A stretch of DNA of 64,000 nt from an uncultured Lachnospiraceae bacterium (lineage in GTDB: Bacteria > Bacillota > Clostridia > Lachnospirales > Lachnospiraceae): the NCBI GenBank assembly GCA_947629865.1, contig CANRFJ010000010.1, positions 36,469-100,468 of the forward strand, given 5' to 3'. Below are positions 42,110 through 50,695 of the stretch, piece by piece. The translations under genes were made by a program, and so were the position numbers. Position 1 is the first letter of the stretch; every line of letters begins with the position of its first letter. The notes under the pieces were generated by a model. The model searched no databases and was not told the DNA's origin. It worked only from the letters and a program-made list of their open reading frames with translations.

Positions 42110-42715
42110 ATGAAGCGAAAGTATATAGTGATGAGCAGTTTTTTTGCGGCTTTTTTGGCCCTGAGCCTCATGTGCTACGGAAGCTGGCTCTATGCCGGAA
42201 AAATGGCGGAGGAGGAAGGGCGGCGGGATACGGACCGGGTAAACGCGGAGCAGACGGGAGGCGGCGTGGAGCAGAAGGTGACGTACGACACCCGCTATGT
42301 GCTTGAGACCTGCCACGAGGACACCGGAGAGACGACCAGACAGCAGCTCACCATACCGTCGGAGTACACCGGTATGACGCGCACAGAACTGGAGGACTAT
42401 CTGGGAAAATGCGAGGAGGCGATGCGCTCGGAGGAGCAGGAGGCAGGGCTGTCCCGAATAGAACTGCTCTCGTTTTCGTCGGAGGAGATCGTAGTGCGCA
42501 AAACGTACCGGAAGCCGGAGCAGGAGACGGGCTTTTTCCTGACGGTGGCCGACGGCGAGGTGGCGATTTACAACCGCTCCGGTACAAAACTGTACGAGAA
42601 GACGGGCATCAGGGTTGCCGGACTGCCGGAGGACGAGAGGAAAAAACTGAAGGAGGGGTTTGTAGTGGAAAATGAGAAAGACCTGTATTCCATTCTTGAA
42701 AACTTCTCCAGCTAG
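42110..42715 (+). CDS. BofC-like forespore regulator (BofC C-terminal domain)
   Basis: 201 residues. An N-terminal membrane anchor at about 5-26 (YIVMSSFFAAFLALSLMCYG) is followed by a charged linker. The C-terminal part (FFLTVADGEVAIYNRSGTKLYE, then GLPEDERKKLKEGF and YSILENF) matches the C-terminal domain of BofC, which in B. subtilis restrains SpoIVB signalling between forespore and mother cell. ATG at 42110 behind TAGGAGG; TTG 42104 is less likely. The sigma-G-like promoter upstream agrees with this role. Confidence 0.75.
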   Translation: MKRKYIVMSSFFAAFLALSLMCYGSWLYAGKMAEEEGRRDTDRVNAEQTGGGVEQKVTYDTRYVLETCHEDTGETTRQQLTIPSEYTGMTRTELEDYLGKCEEAMRSEEQEAGLSRIELLSFSSEEIVVRKTYRKPEQETGFFLTVADGEVAIYNRSGTKLYEKTGIRVAGLPEDERKKLKEGFVVENEKDLYSILENFSS

Positions 42716-42775
42716 TGTATAATAAAGAGTGATGAGCGGGTGGGGTACAAGAGAGGACATAAGGACGGAGGCGCC

Positions 42776-43954
42776 ATGCGGAAATACAGTGATGTGGTAA
42801 TTGTGGGAGCCGGTGCGTCGGGGCTGCTGTGCGGCGGCCTTCTGGCCGGACGGGGACTTTCTGTCACCATACTTGAGAAGAACCGCCGGAGCGGAAAGAA
42901 GCTCTCGGCCACGGGAAACGGCCGGTGTAATTTTACCAATCTCCATATGGATGAGGACTGCTATTACGGAGACAGTCAATGGATTGGGACGGTGTTGGAC
43001 AAGTGCACTCCTGAGGCGCTCATACGGGAATTCGAGAGGCTTGGCGTCTATCACAGGGAGAGGGACGGATATGTCTATCCCCACACGAACCAGGCGCGGA
43101 CAGTGACGGAGGCCCTTCGGAGATTGTGCAGGGAGAAGGGCGCACAGAGCGTGCTTGAGTGTGCGGCGGAGGATATTGCGCCCTGCGGCTCCGGAGAGGG
43201 GTTTCTCGTATCCACTGACCGCGGCGCAGTCCGTTGCCGCTATGTGGTGCTTGCGACCGGAGGAGAGGCGGCGCGCGAGCTGGGAGGGAGCGACAGCGGA
43301 TACCGCCTGGCCGCGAAACTGGGGCACTGTATACATAGGACGTTTCCAGCGTTGACCGGACTCGTATGCGGCGGGGACTGGTGGAAGCAGACGGCGGGGA
43401 CGAGAGTGCAGGGGCGATTTTCCCTGCGTCTGGACGGCGAGGAGTATGTCGGAGAGTGCGGCGAGATACAGATTGTGAAGGAGGGAGTATCGGGGATCCC
43501 CGTATTTCAGCTGTGTCGGGTGGCGGCCGTGGCCCTGCACGAGGGAAGACGGGTAGAGGGAATCATAGATTTTGTTCCCTCCATGTCCCGATTGGAGACG
43601 GAGGAGTGGGCCGGACGGCACGGGATCGGGGGACTGGTGCCGGAGAAATGGGTTCCGGTTCTGGAGAGGAGTTCCCGCCCCATCGCAGAGAGCCTTCACG
43701 CCTGGCGCTTTCCGGTAAAGAGAACCTTCGGCATGGAGCGGGCGCAGGTGACGGCCGGAGGCGTGTCCACGGGGGAAGTCGTGGCGGAAACCATGGAATC
43801 CCGCCTGGTGCCGGATCTCTTTCTGACGGGTGAACTGTTAGACATAGACGGTCGGTGCGGCGGTTACAACCTACATTTTGCCTTTGCCAGCGCCATGTCG
43901 GCGGCGGAGGAGATCGGCGTCAGAATGAAGGGAAAAAGAGGGAGAGTGGATTGA
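42776..43954 (+). CDS. Flavoprotein of the HI0933/YhiN family
   Basis: 392 residues with an N-terminal FAD-binding Rossmann fold (DVVIVGAGASGLLCGGLLAGRG), the family motif KLSATGNGRCNFTN, VYPHTNQARTV, and the C-terminal motif GELLDIDGRCGGYNLHFAFASA. Members are NAD(P)/FAD-dependent oxidoreductases of unknown substrate. ATG at 42776 behind ACGGAGG. Followed after one base by a second flavoprotein, suggesting one operon. Confidence 0.9.
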   Translation: MRKYSDVVIVGAGASGLLCGGLLAGRGLSVTILEKNRRSGKKLSATGNGRCNFTNLHMDEDCYYGDSQWIGTVLDKCTPEALIREFERLGVYHRERDGYVYPHTNQARTVTEALRRLCREKGAQSVLECAAEDIAPCGSGEGFLVSTDRGAVRCRYVVLATGGEAARELGGSDSGYRLAAKLGHCIHRTFPALTGLVCGGDWWKQTAGTRVQGRFSLRLDGEEYVGECGEIQIVKEGVSGIPVFQLCRVAAVALHEGRRVEGIIDFVPSMSRLETEEWAGRHGIGGLVPEKWVPVLERSSRPIAESLHAWRFPVKRTFGMERAQVTAGGVSTGEVVAETMESRLVPDLFLTGELLDIDGRCGGYNLHFAFASAMSAAEEIGVRMKGKRGRVD

Positions 43955-43955
43955 G

Positions 43956-45638
43956 ATGCTGCAGTTGTCCCAGTGTAAAATTCCATACACGGAACCGGTC
44001 TCTCCGGAGAGCCTGAGAAAGAAGGCGGCCGTCTGTCTGCGTATCCGCCCGTCGGACATACGGGAGTTTTCGATTGTGAGGCGGAGTGTGGACGCGAGAA
44101 AGAAGCCGGACGTCTTTTTTTCTTATACCCTGCGCTTTTCCGTGCCGGACGAGGAGGCGCTTTTGTCGAGGAATCGGAGAAACCGCAATCTGTCCAGGGC
44201 GGAGGAGGCGCCGGATCTTGCGGAGCACATACATACCTGTGCCGGCGGCGACCGCGTCGTTGTGGTGGGAAGCGGGCCCGCCGGACTGTTCTGTGCCTAT
44301 TATCTCAGTCTGTGCGGCTGCCGGCCGGTGATTATTGAGAGAGGCGCTCCGATGGAGGAGCGGATCGGCGAGGTGGAGAGGTTCTGGCGTGAGGGCGATG
44401 TCAATCCGGAATCGAATGTGTCGTTTGGCGAGGGGGGCGCCGGAACCTTTTCCGACGGGAAGCTGAACACCGGCGTGAAGGACAGGACGGGCCGCAAGCG
44501 GTTTGTGCTGGAGAGTTTTGTCCGGTTTGGGGCCGGAGAGGATATTCTGTACGACAGCAGGCCCCACATCGGGACGGACGTGCTGCGTCGGGTGATCGTC
44601 AATATGAGGAAGGAGATGCAGCAGAGGGGCTGTCAGTTCCGCTTTCACACCAAATTGATTAGCCTCTCGGCGGAGGGAGGACGGTTGCGCGCAGTCGGGC
44701 TGGAGCACCCGAACGGCAGTGAGAGTATTCCGGCGGACAGGCTGGTGCTTGCGATTGGACACAGCGCCAGGGACACTTTCCTCATGCTGCACCAATCGGG
44801 CATTGTCCTGTCCCCGAAGCCGTTTGCCATGGGAGTGAGAGTCCAGCACAGTCAGACGCATATCGATCTCGCCCAGTACGGCGTAAAGGATGACCGCCTG
44901 CCGCCCTCGTCCTACAAGTGCACCGGAAAGACCGGCGATGGGCGCGGCGTGTATTCGTTCTGTATGTGTCCGGGCGGCTATGTGGTGGACGCCTCTACCG
45001 GGCCGGGGCATCTGGCTGTCAACGGCATGAGCAATGAGGCCAGGGATTCCGGCAGCGCCAACAGCGCTATTGTGGTGACGGTGGGGCCGGAAGATTTTGT
45101 CGGGGAGGACGGCGGAAACTACGAACTCGCTCAGGAAGTGGACACGCCGGACTGTCTGGCGGGAGCCGCTTTTCAGATGGAGTGGGAGCGGCGGATGTAT
45201 GAACTGGCGGGAGGAGCCGTTCCGGTACAGCGCTATGGGGATTTCCGCCTTGATAGAACGAGCGGGGCGGCCGGACAGGTGAAGCCCTGCGTAAAGGGGC
45301 GGTGGAAGTTTGCAAATCTGCGTCGGGCATTGCCAAAATTCGTTATTGATGGTATGATAGACGGAATGGAGCAGTTTGAGAAAAAAATCGATGGATTTGC
45401 CGGAGAGGACACGCTCCTTCTGGGGATAGAGACCAGAACCTCCTCGCCGGTGCGCATTGAGAGAGACGAGGAACTTGTCAGCCTCTCCATGGAGGGGGTG
45501 TACCCCTGCGGCGAGGGCGCCGGATATGCCGGAGGCATCATGTCGGCGGCGATGGACGGACTCCGCGTCGCGATGAAAATACAACAGAAATGGCAGGAGG
45601 AAGTACCGCATGGTGACGGAAAAGAGGACGAGGATTGA
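43956..45638 (+). CDS. FAD-dependent dehydrogenase (COG2509 type)
   Basis: 560 residues. An N-terminal region (RIRPSDIREFSIVRRSVDARKK) precedes the FAD-binding fold VVVVGSGPAGLFCAYYLS. Further family motifs: SNVSFGEGGAGTFSDGKLNT, SVCPGG-type (FCMCPGGYVV), and GIETRTSSPVRIERD with GEGAGYAGGIMSAAMDG. Homologues are widespread in Clostridia; their substrate is unknown. Its 3' end overlaps proB by 29 bases. Confidence 0.9.
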   Translation: MLQLSQCKIPYTEPVSPESLRKKAAVCLRIRPSDIREFSIVRRSVDARKKPDVFFSYTLRFSVPDEEALLSRNRRNRNLSRAEEAPDLAEHIHTCAGGDRVVVVGSGPAGLFCAYYLSLCGCRPVIIERGAPMEERIGEVERFWREGDVNPESNVSFGEGGAGTFSDGKLNTGVKDRTGRKRFVLESFVRFGAGEDILYDSRPHIGTDVLRRVIVNMRKEMQQRGCQFRFHTKLISLSAEGGRLRAVGLEHPNGSESIPADRLVLAIGHSARDTFLMLHQSGIVLSPKPFAMGVRVQHSQTHIDLAQYGVKDDRLPPSSYKCTGKTGDGRGVYSFCMCPGGYVVDASTGPGHLAVNGMSNEARDSGSANSAIVVTVGPEDFVGEDGGNYELAQEVDTPDCLAGAAFQMEWERRMYELAGGAVPVQRYGDFRLDRTSGAAGQVKPCVKGRWKFANLRRALPKFVIDGMIDGMEQFEKKIDGFAGEDTLLLGIETRTSSPVRIERDEELVSLSMEGVYPCGEGAGYAGGIMSAAMDGLRVAMKIQQKWQEEVPHGDGKEDED

Positions 45639-46455
45639 GGATATTAAGCGGATCGTATTCAAAGTGGGCACATCGACGCTGACACATGAGGAGACGGGGC
45701 GGCTGGATTTGGTAAAAATGGAAAAATTTGTCCGTATCCTGGCCGATTTACATAATCAGGGAAAGGAGATCGTGCTGGTGTCCTCCGGCGCTATCGCCGT
45801 GGGGCGGACGGCTATGGGACTGAGGGAGCGCCCGACCGACCGCTCTGTAAAGCAGGCCTGCGCGGCGGTGGGGCAGGCCCGTCTGATGTCGGTATACCAG
45901 AAGCTTTTCTCGGAGTACAGCCAGACGACGGCGCAGATTCTCATGACGAAGACAACGATTGTCAATGACATAAGCCGCCACAACGCGCAGAATACCTTCA
46001 GGGAACTGCTCGACATGGGAGTAATCCCCATTGTCAATGAAAACGATACGGTGGCCACAGACGAGATAGATGACTTCGGTGACAACGATTACCTGTCCGC
46101 CATTGTGTCCGCCATCATCAAGGCAGATCTTCTGGTTCTGCTGAGCGACATAGATGGGCTCTACACAGACGATCCCAACCGGAATCCGGACGCAGAGAGA
46201 ATTTCCTTTGTGAGCCGTATCACGGACGAGATGATGGAGATGGCAAAGGGGCCGGTGTCCGATGTGGGGACAGGCGGCATGAGCTCCAAGGTGGGGGCGG
46301 CGGGCATTGCCAATGACGCGGGGGCGGATATGGCGATCATTAACGGCGCGGATATGGATAATATCAGCCGGCTCTTTGCCGGAGAGGATATCGGCACATG
46401 GTTCATGGAACACAGAACCAGGCATTTCCACCTGAAGAACTATCTGGATCGATAG
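45610..46455 (+). CDS. proB: Glutamate 5-kinase
   Basis: First step of proline synthesis. 281 residues with the amino-acid kinase fold: VFKVGTSTLTH, LVSSGAIAVGR, NENDTVATDEIDDFGDND, LLSDIDGLYT and GTGGMSSKV. It lacks the C-terminal PUA domain of longer ProB forms. ATG 45610 behind AGGAGGAAG. proA lies 0.9 kb downstream, separated by two small genes. Confidence 0.95.
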   Translation: MVTEKRTRIEDIKRIVFKVGTSTLTHEETGRLDLVKMEKFVRILADLHNQGKEIVLVSSGAIAVGRTAMGLRERPTDRSVKQACAAVGQARLMSVYQKLFSEYSQTTAQILMTKTTIVNDISRHNAQNTFRELLDMGVIPIVNENDTVATDEIDDFGDNDYLSAIVSAIIKADLLVLLSDIDGLYTDDPNRNPDAERISFVSRITDEMMEMAKGPVSDVGTGGMSSKVGAAGIANDAGADMAIINGADMDNISRLFAGEDIGTWFMEHRTRHFHLKNYLDR

Positions 46456-46479
46456 CAAAGATGAGCAGAGGAGGGGCAT

Positions 46480-46689
46480 ATGAATCAGGAAAAGATCAAC
46501 CGGATCAATGAATTGTATAAAAAGCAGAAGGACGGAACCATGACGCCGGAGGAAAAAGAGGAGCAGGCCGCGCTCAGGGCGGAATACATCGCGGCCGTCC
46601 GAAACAATCTGCGCGCCACGCTGGAGCACACTTCCGTGCAGGAGCCGGACGGCACCATTCACAAACTGCGCCGGAAGGGACGACACTGA
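46480..46689 (+). CDS. DUF896/YnzC family protein
   Basis: 69 residues typical of the YnzC/DUF896 family: INRINELYKKQKDGTMTPEE, RAEYIAAVRNNLRATLEH, then DGTIHKLRRKG. Such proteins are small three-helix proteins; the B. subtilis member YneA-linked YnzC is of unknown function. ATG 46480 behind GAGGAGGGG. The stop shares a base with the next ATG. Confidence 0.92.
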   Translation: MNQEKINRINELYKKQKDGTMTPEEKEEQAALRAEYIAAVRNNLRATLEHTSVQEPDGTIHKLRRKGRH

Positions 46690-46769
46690 TGCGGAGGCGG
46701 GAACAGGCACTGATACGGAGACAGGAACAGGCGATGATGCAGAGACGGGAACAGGCGATGACGAGCAGG
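46689..46769 (+). repeat. Tandem 24-bp repeats at the start of fthC
   Basis: The encoded units [23 protein letters not shown] and SRKEQRRR repeat with a 24-bp period. The last unit resembles the normal N-terminus of the enzyme, so the array looks like in-frame duplication of the gene start. Confidence 0.8.
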
Positions 46770-47357
46770 AAGGAACAGCGGCGACGGGCCCTGTGCGTCC
46801 GGGACGCCATGCCGGAGGGGGAGCGGCGTGTGTGCAGCGGGGAGATTCAGCGCCGGATCTGCGAAATGGAATGGTATAGAGAGGCCCGCTGTGTGCTCTC
46901 TTATGCCTCCTTCCGCTCCGAGGTGTCTACGGAGCAGATCAACCGGCGGGCGCTGGAGGACGGCAAGGTTCTGTATCTGCCGAAGACCTGGGCGGACAAA
47001 GGATATATGGAATTTTACCGCGTGGGGGCGCCGGAGGAGCTGTCGGCTGGCTATCAGGGGATACCGGAGCCGCCGGTGGGAGAGAGTTTTCCGGATTTTA
47101 TCGCAGCAGAGAGCGGAGGAGAAGACTGCGTGCTGATGCTGATGCCGGGCGCCGCTTTTGACGGGGAGAATAACCGTCTGGGCTACGGCGGCGGCTATTA
47201 TGATAAGTATCTGGCGCAGCGGGGGGAGGCCGTCGCACACACCGTTATGCTCGCCTATGACGCCCAGAGGGTGGAGAAAATCGAGGCGGAGCGGCACGAT
47301 GTGAGGCCGGATAGGATTGTGACAGAAAACGGCTGTCAGTGCAGAGCCGGAGAGTGA
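46689..47357 (+). CDS. fthC: 5-formyltetrahydrofolate cyclo-ligase with repeated N-terminus
   Basis: 222 residues. It makes 5,10-methenyl-THF from 5-formyl-THF using ATP. Family motifs: [45 protein letters not shown]. The first 23 residues are an expansion of an 8-residue unit (RRQEQAMM and variants) before the normal start-like sequence [18 protein letters not shown], so translation may really begin at ATG 46758. It lies between proB and proA. Confidence 0.92.
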   Translation: MRRREQALIRRQEQAMMQRREQAMTSRKEQRRRALCVRDAMPEGERRVCSGEIQRRICEMEWYREARCVLSYASFRSEVSTEQINRRALEDGKVLYLPKTWADKGYMEFYRVGAPEELSAGYQGIPEPPVGESFPDFIAAESGGEDCVLMLMPGAAFDGENNRLGYGGGYYDKYLAQRGEAVAHTVMLAYDAQRVEKIEAERHDVRPDRIVTENGCQCRAGE

Positions 47358-47377
47358 AAGAAGGGAGAGAACAGGAT

Positions 47378-48640
47378 ATGGCCGGACAGAAAATGATACC
47401 GCTGGAGGAAATCGGACAGAGGGCTGTGAAAGCCTCCAGGGAGATGAACCGACTGGGAGTGCTGGAAAAGAATAAGGGGCTTGAAGCCGTGGCGGCGGCG
47501 CTGGAGGAGCGCCGGAGCGAGATACTGGATGCCAATGCCGTCGATGTGGAGGCCGCCGGACGGAGCGGAATGAAGGAGTCTCTGATAGACCGCCTCACGC
47601 TGACAGACGAGCGGCTGGAGGGTATGTCTGAGGGGCTTCGGCAGATTGTCGCCCTGGCAGATCCGGTGGGAGAAGTAATCTCAATGAAGACGACGCCGCA
47701 GGGACTCCAGATCGGACAGAAACGGGTGCCGCTCGGAGTTATCGGCATCATTTATGAATCCCGTCCCAATGTGACGGCCGACGCGTTTGGCCTGTGCTTT
47801 AAGACCGGAAACGCCGTGATCCTGAGGGGCGGCAGCGACGCGATCCACTCCAATATGGCTATTGTGGCAGTGATACGGGAAGCGCTTGCCTCCTGCGGAC
47901 TGCCGGAGGACAGTATACAACTGCTGCAGGACACCTCCAGGGAGACGGCGGCACGTTTTATGCAGCTGAATCAGTATGTGGACGTGCTGATCCCCCGCGG
48001 AGGGGCCGGACTGATCCGCACAGTGGTGGAAAAAAGCACCGTTCCGGTTATTGAGACAGGAACCGGCAACTGTCATGTCTATATCGACGAGAGCGCCGAT
48101 ATCGATATGGCGGTCAGGATAGTTGAAAACGCGAAGACGCAGCGGCTTGGGGTGTGCAATGCCTGTGAGTCGCTGGTCGTCCACAGCGGAATAGCGGAGA
48201 GGGCTCTCGGGCCTGTCTGCGAGCGACTGGAGGCCCACTCAGTGGAAATCAGGGGAGACGAGCGGGCGCGCGCGATTCGGAAGGGAATGAAACCGGCGAC
48301 GGAGAAGGACTTTGGCACGGAGTATCTGGATGCCATTATTTCCGTTCGGGTGGTGGATTCCCTGGAGGAGGCCATCGAGCACATCAATACATACAATACC
48401 GGACACTCTGAGGCCATTGTGACACAGGATTACCACAATGCCATGACATTCTTGAATGAGGTGGACGCGGCGGCGGTGTATGTCAACGCCTCCACTCGTT
48501 TTACCGACGGTTTTGAATTTGGCTTTGGCGCTGAGATCGGAATCAGTACCCAGAAGCTTCACGCCAGAGGCCCGATGGGACTTCTGGCTCTGACGACGAC
48601 CAAATATATCATTCTGGGAGACGGACAGATACGGAAATAG
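47378..48640 (+). CDS. proA: Glutamate-5-semialdehyde dehydrogenase
   Basis: Reduces gamma-glutamyl phosphate to glutamate semialdehyde. 420 residues of the aldehyde dehydrogenase fold with [56 protein letters not shown] and the active-site region [17 protein letters not shown] at 47378 with GGGAGAG upstream; the in-frame start at 47339 overlaps fthC. Completes proline synthesis with proB; proC is not in the window. Confidence 0.97.
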   Translation: MAGQKMIPLEEIGQRAVKASREMNRLGVLEKNKGLEAVAAALEERRSEILDANAVDVEAAGRSGMKESLIDRLTLTDERLEGMSEGLRQIVALADPVGEVISMKTTPQGLQIGQKRVPLGVIGIIYESRPNVTADAFGLCFKTGNAVILRGGSDAIHSNMAIVAVIREALASCGLPEDSIQLLQDTSRETAARFMQLNQYVDVLIPRGGAGLIRTVVEKSTVPVIETGTGNCHVYIDESADIDMAVRIVENAKTQRLGVCNACESLVVHSGIAERALGPVCERLEAHSVEIRGDERARAIRKGMKPATEKDFGTEYLDAIISVRVVDSLEEAIEHINTYNTGHSEAIVTQDYHNAMTFLNEVDAAAVYVNASTRFTDGFEFGFGAEIGISTQKLHARGPMGLLALTTTKYIILGDGQIRK

Positions 48641-48694
48641 ACGGGAGGAGCGATAGCAGGGGGAGGCACTTACCGGTAAGGAGGAGGATAACCG

Positions 48695-49417
48695 ATGGGG
48701 TTAAAAAAGAGAATCCGCTTAATCCGCATATTATTTCTGCTGATTTATGACATGATCAAAAATCTGCCGCTGCTAAACGAGGATATCGAGAATAATTTTA
48801 TGGTGTGCAAGAGGATATGCCACCGGATACTGGCGGCGTCAGGCGCACATATCGAGACGGAGGGGAGTGAAAAACTGCCGGACACGCGTTTTTTGCTTGT
48901 CGCAAATCACCGCTGCTTTTTCGATGTGGTGATCCTTTTAGCGGCGCTGGAGCGGCCCGTCCGTTTTGTGGCGGCGAAGGAGTTGTGCCGGTATCCGCTT
49001 CTGCGGCGCTATCTGCTGTCCATGCAATGCATTTTTATCGACAGAAATACGAGGGATTTCCGCAAGATAAAAAGAGATATAGGGGAGATAAGCAGGGCGT
49101 TAGATCAAAATAATCTGGTTCTCTTTCCGGAGGGGCAGTGCACTTATGGGAGAAAGAAGATGGGACGTTTTAAGAGGGGTGGCTTTATGGGAACGGCGGG
49201 AAAGGATATATGGATCGTCCCCTGTTTCATAAAAATCGACTCCTTTGAGAACATAGGGCGCTGGATGATTCCGGAGGGAGAGGTTCGCGTCGTGACGGGA
49301 GCCGCTTTCCGTCCGGAGGAGGCGGAGTCAAAGAATGTCAGCGGCGCAAAGAGCGGAGCGCTGGCCGCCTACGCATGGAAACAGGTTCATGCGCTGCAGC
49401 AGAAGACAGGGGGCTGA
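48695..49417 (+). CDS. plsC: 1-acyl-sn-glycerol-3-phosphate acyltransferase (PlsC family)
   Basis: 240 residues with the acyltransferase motifs VANHRCFFDVVIL (H-x4-D block), FIDRNTRDF and LFPEGQCTYG (third motif with conserved Glu). An N-terminal hydrophobic segment (IRLIRILFLLIYDMI) may anchor it. It transfers the second acyl chain in phospholipid synthesis, or an analogous reaction. ATG at 48695 with AAGGAGGAG about 10 bases upstream. Convergent with the minus-strand surface gene. Confidence 0.88.
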   Translation: MGLKKRIRLIRILFLLIYDMIKNLPLLNEDIENNFMVCKRICHRILAASGAHIETEGSEKLPDTRFLLVANHRCFFDVVILLAALERPVRFVAAKELCRYPLLRRYLLSMQCIFIDRNTRDFRKIKRDIGEISRALDQNNLVLFPEGQCTYGRKKMGRFKRGGFMGTAGKDIWIVPCFIKIDSFENIGRWMIPEGEVRVVTGAAFRPEEAESKNVSGAKSGALAAYAWKQVHALQQKTGG

Positions 49418-49506
49418 ACTCCTTTGAGGGGAGTCTGCCCTCTGTCTGTTGTTGTCCCCTGCCCTTTAAGACGAACCCGGAGCATGGGGCGGTATTGGTA
49501 TTGCGC

Positions 49507-50529
49507 TTAATAGCGGGTTGTCACCGTGAAGCCCTCCCTCGCCAGCGACGTCTGCGTGATTGTCCGATCCCAGTGGACGGAGGAGTTGTAATTTCCCTCT
49601 ACGACGGTGACAGAGTTCTGGCTCTTTGTCAGCACAATGACGGAGTGGTAATTGCCGATGCGGATATTGTCCCCCGTTTTGATGCTGTCAAAAGAGGAGT
49701 GGGTGGTGCATGTCCTTCCAGTGCCGAAGACAGTATCGCTCAATTTGGCGGCAAATCCGTAGCAGCCGTACCCGTGGCCGAAGCACGGTGAATAGTAATA
49801 AAAGTTTTCATTGGTCAGCGACATGCCTTCGGGGTAGACGCTTCGCAGGGAATTCAGTATGCGATAGGCGTCGGCCTCTGTCACAGAGGCGTCGGGCGTT
49901 TTTGTCGGAGCAATCGTCGGAGCCAGCGTCGGAGCCAGCGTCGGAGCGATTGACGGCCACAGTGTGACAGATGGCCTCTGCGTCGGAGTCAGTGTCGGGG
50001 CCAGCGTCGGCGCAGTTGACGGCCACAGTGTGATGGACGGTCTGCGCGTCGGAGCAATCGTCGGGGCCAGCGTCGGAGCGGTTGACGGCCACAGTGTGAT
50101 GGACGGTCTCCGCGTTGGAGTCAGTGTCGGGGCCGGAGTCGGAGCCAGCGTCGGAGCGGTTGACGGTCTCGGTGTGACAGACGGCTTCTGTGTCGGAGTC
50201 GGACTGGGCGCTGAGTGTTTCTTTTTGGCGGTGACAGTGACTCTGCATCGGAATTTACGGGATTTGATTTTGGCGGTGATAACGGCCGTACCTTTTTTCC
50301 TGGCGGTGACTTTGCCCTTTTGGGTGACGGAGGCCACCTTTTTTTTGCTTGATTTCCATATAATATTCTTTTTGCCGGAAACGCCTCTGACCTTTAAGGT
50401 AAAGGTGCTGCCCTTAGTCAGATTCAGTTTTTTTCTTGAAAGGCTGGCGGCGCTCCTGCCCTCTGCGCTCTGTCCCAGAGAGATAGTCAGCGCCAGCATA
50501 AGTAAACCGGCGGTTATTCTTTTTTTCAT
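49507..50529 (-). CDS. Secreted protein: Ig-like (BIG2) domain, Thr-Pro repeats, papain-fold-like C-terminus
   Basis: 340 residues. Signal peptide (RITAGLLMLALTISLGQSAEG), BIG2-type domain at about 30-100 (LNLTKGSTFTLKVRG, SVTQKGKVTARKKGTAVITA), then a linker of about 110 residues made of repeated TPTxxPSxTLWPSTAPTLAPT units. The C-terminal domain of about 130 residues has a possible catalytic Cys in GHGYGCYGFAAKLSD, His in GNYHSVIVL and Asn in EGNYNSSVHW, like CHAP/NlpC-type hydrolases; this is an inference. ATG on the minus strand at 50529 with AAGGGTGA upstream. Its promoter is at 50559-50587. Confidence 0.8.
   Translation of the reverse strand: MKKRITAGLLMLALTISLGQSAEGRSAASLSRKKLNLTKGSTFTLKVRGVSGKKNIIWKSSKKKVASVTQKGKVTARKKGTAVITAKIKSRKFRCRVTVTAKKKHSAPSPTPTQKPSVTPRPSTAPTLAPTPAPTLTPTRRPSITLWPSTAPTLAPTIAPTRRPSITLWPSTAPTLAPTLTPTQRPSVTLWPSIAPTLAPTLAPTIAPTKTPDASVTEADAYRILNSLRSVYPEGMSLTNENFYYYSPCFGHGYGCYGFAAKLSDTVFGTGRTCTTHSSFDSIKTGDNIRIGNYHSVIVLTKSQNSVTVVEGNYNSSVHWDRTITQTSLAREGFTVTTRY
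49895..50215 (-). repeat. Thr-Pro linker coding repeats
   Basis: About four imperfect repeats of 60-80 bp with a minor GTCGGAGCxAGC unit, encoding the Pro/Thr-rich wall-spanning linker. Similar segments recur around 49960, 50020 and 50085. Confidence 0.85.
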
Positions 50530-50558
50530 GAAATCACCCTTTCGTCTGTGATATATGC

Positions 50559-50587
50559 AGTATAACATATGGAATTTTTAATGTCAA
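50559..50587 (-). promoter_or_regulatory. Sigma-A promoter (minus strand) of the BIG2/Thr-Pro gene
   Basis: On the minus strand TTGACA (50587-50582), a 17-bp spacer and TATACT (50564-50559). The start codon lies 30 bp downstream. Confidence 0.85.
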
Positions 50588-50695
50588 AAGCGCGCCGGGC
50601 GGCGAAGCGGCGAACTGTGCGGATTTGAGGGATTATTTGCGGAAGTGCTGCATAAAAATACCAGAATTTCCAGTAAGGTGTTATATGTTTCTCTA

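Noticed and set aside
42095..45671. Two minus-strand ORFs over 500 residues
   Set aside because: They are antisense to the two flavoprotein genes, whose motifs are clear.
49895..50215. CRISPR or intergenic satellite
   Set aside because: The repeats are in frame with a Thr-Pro linker of the minus-strand surface protein; there are no unique spacers.
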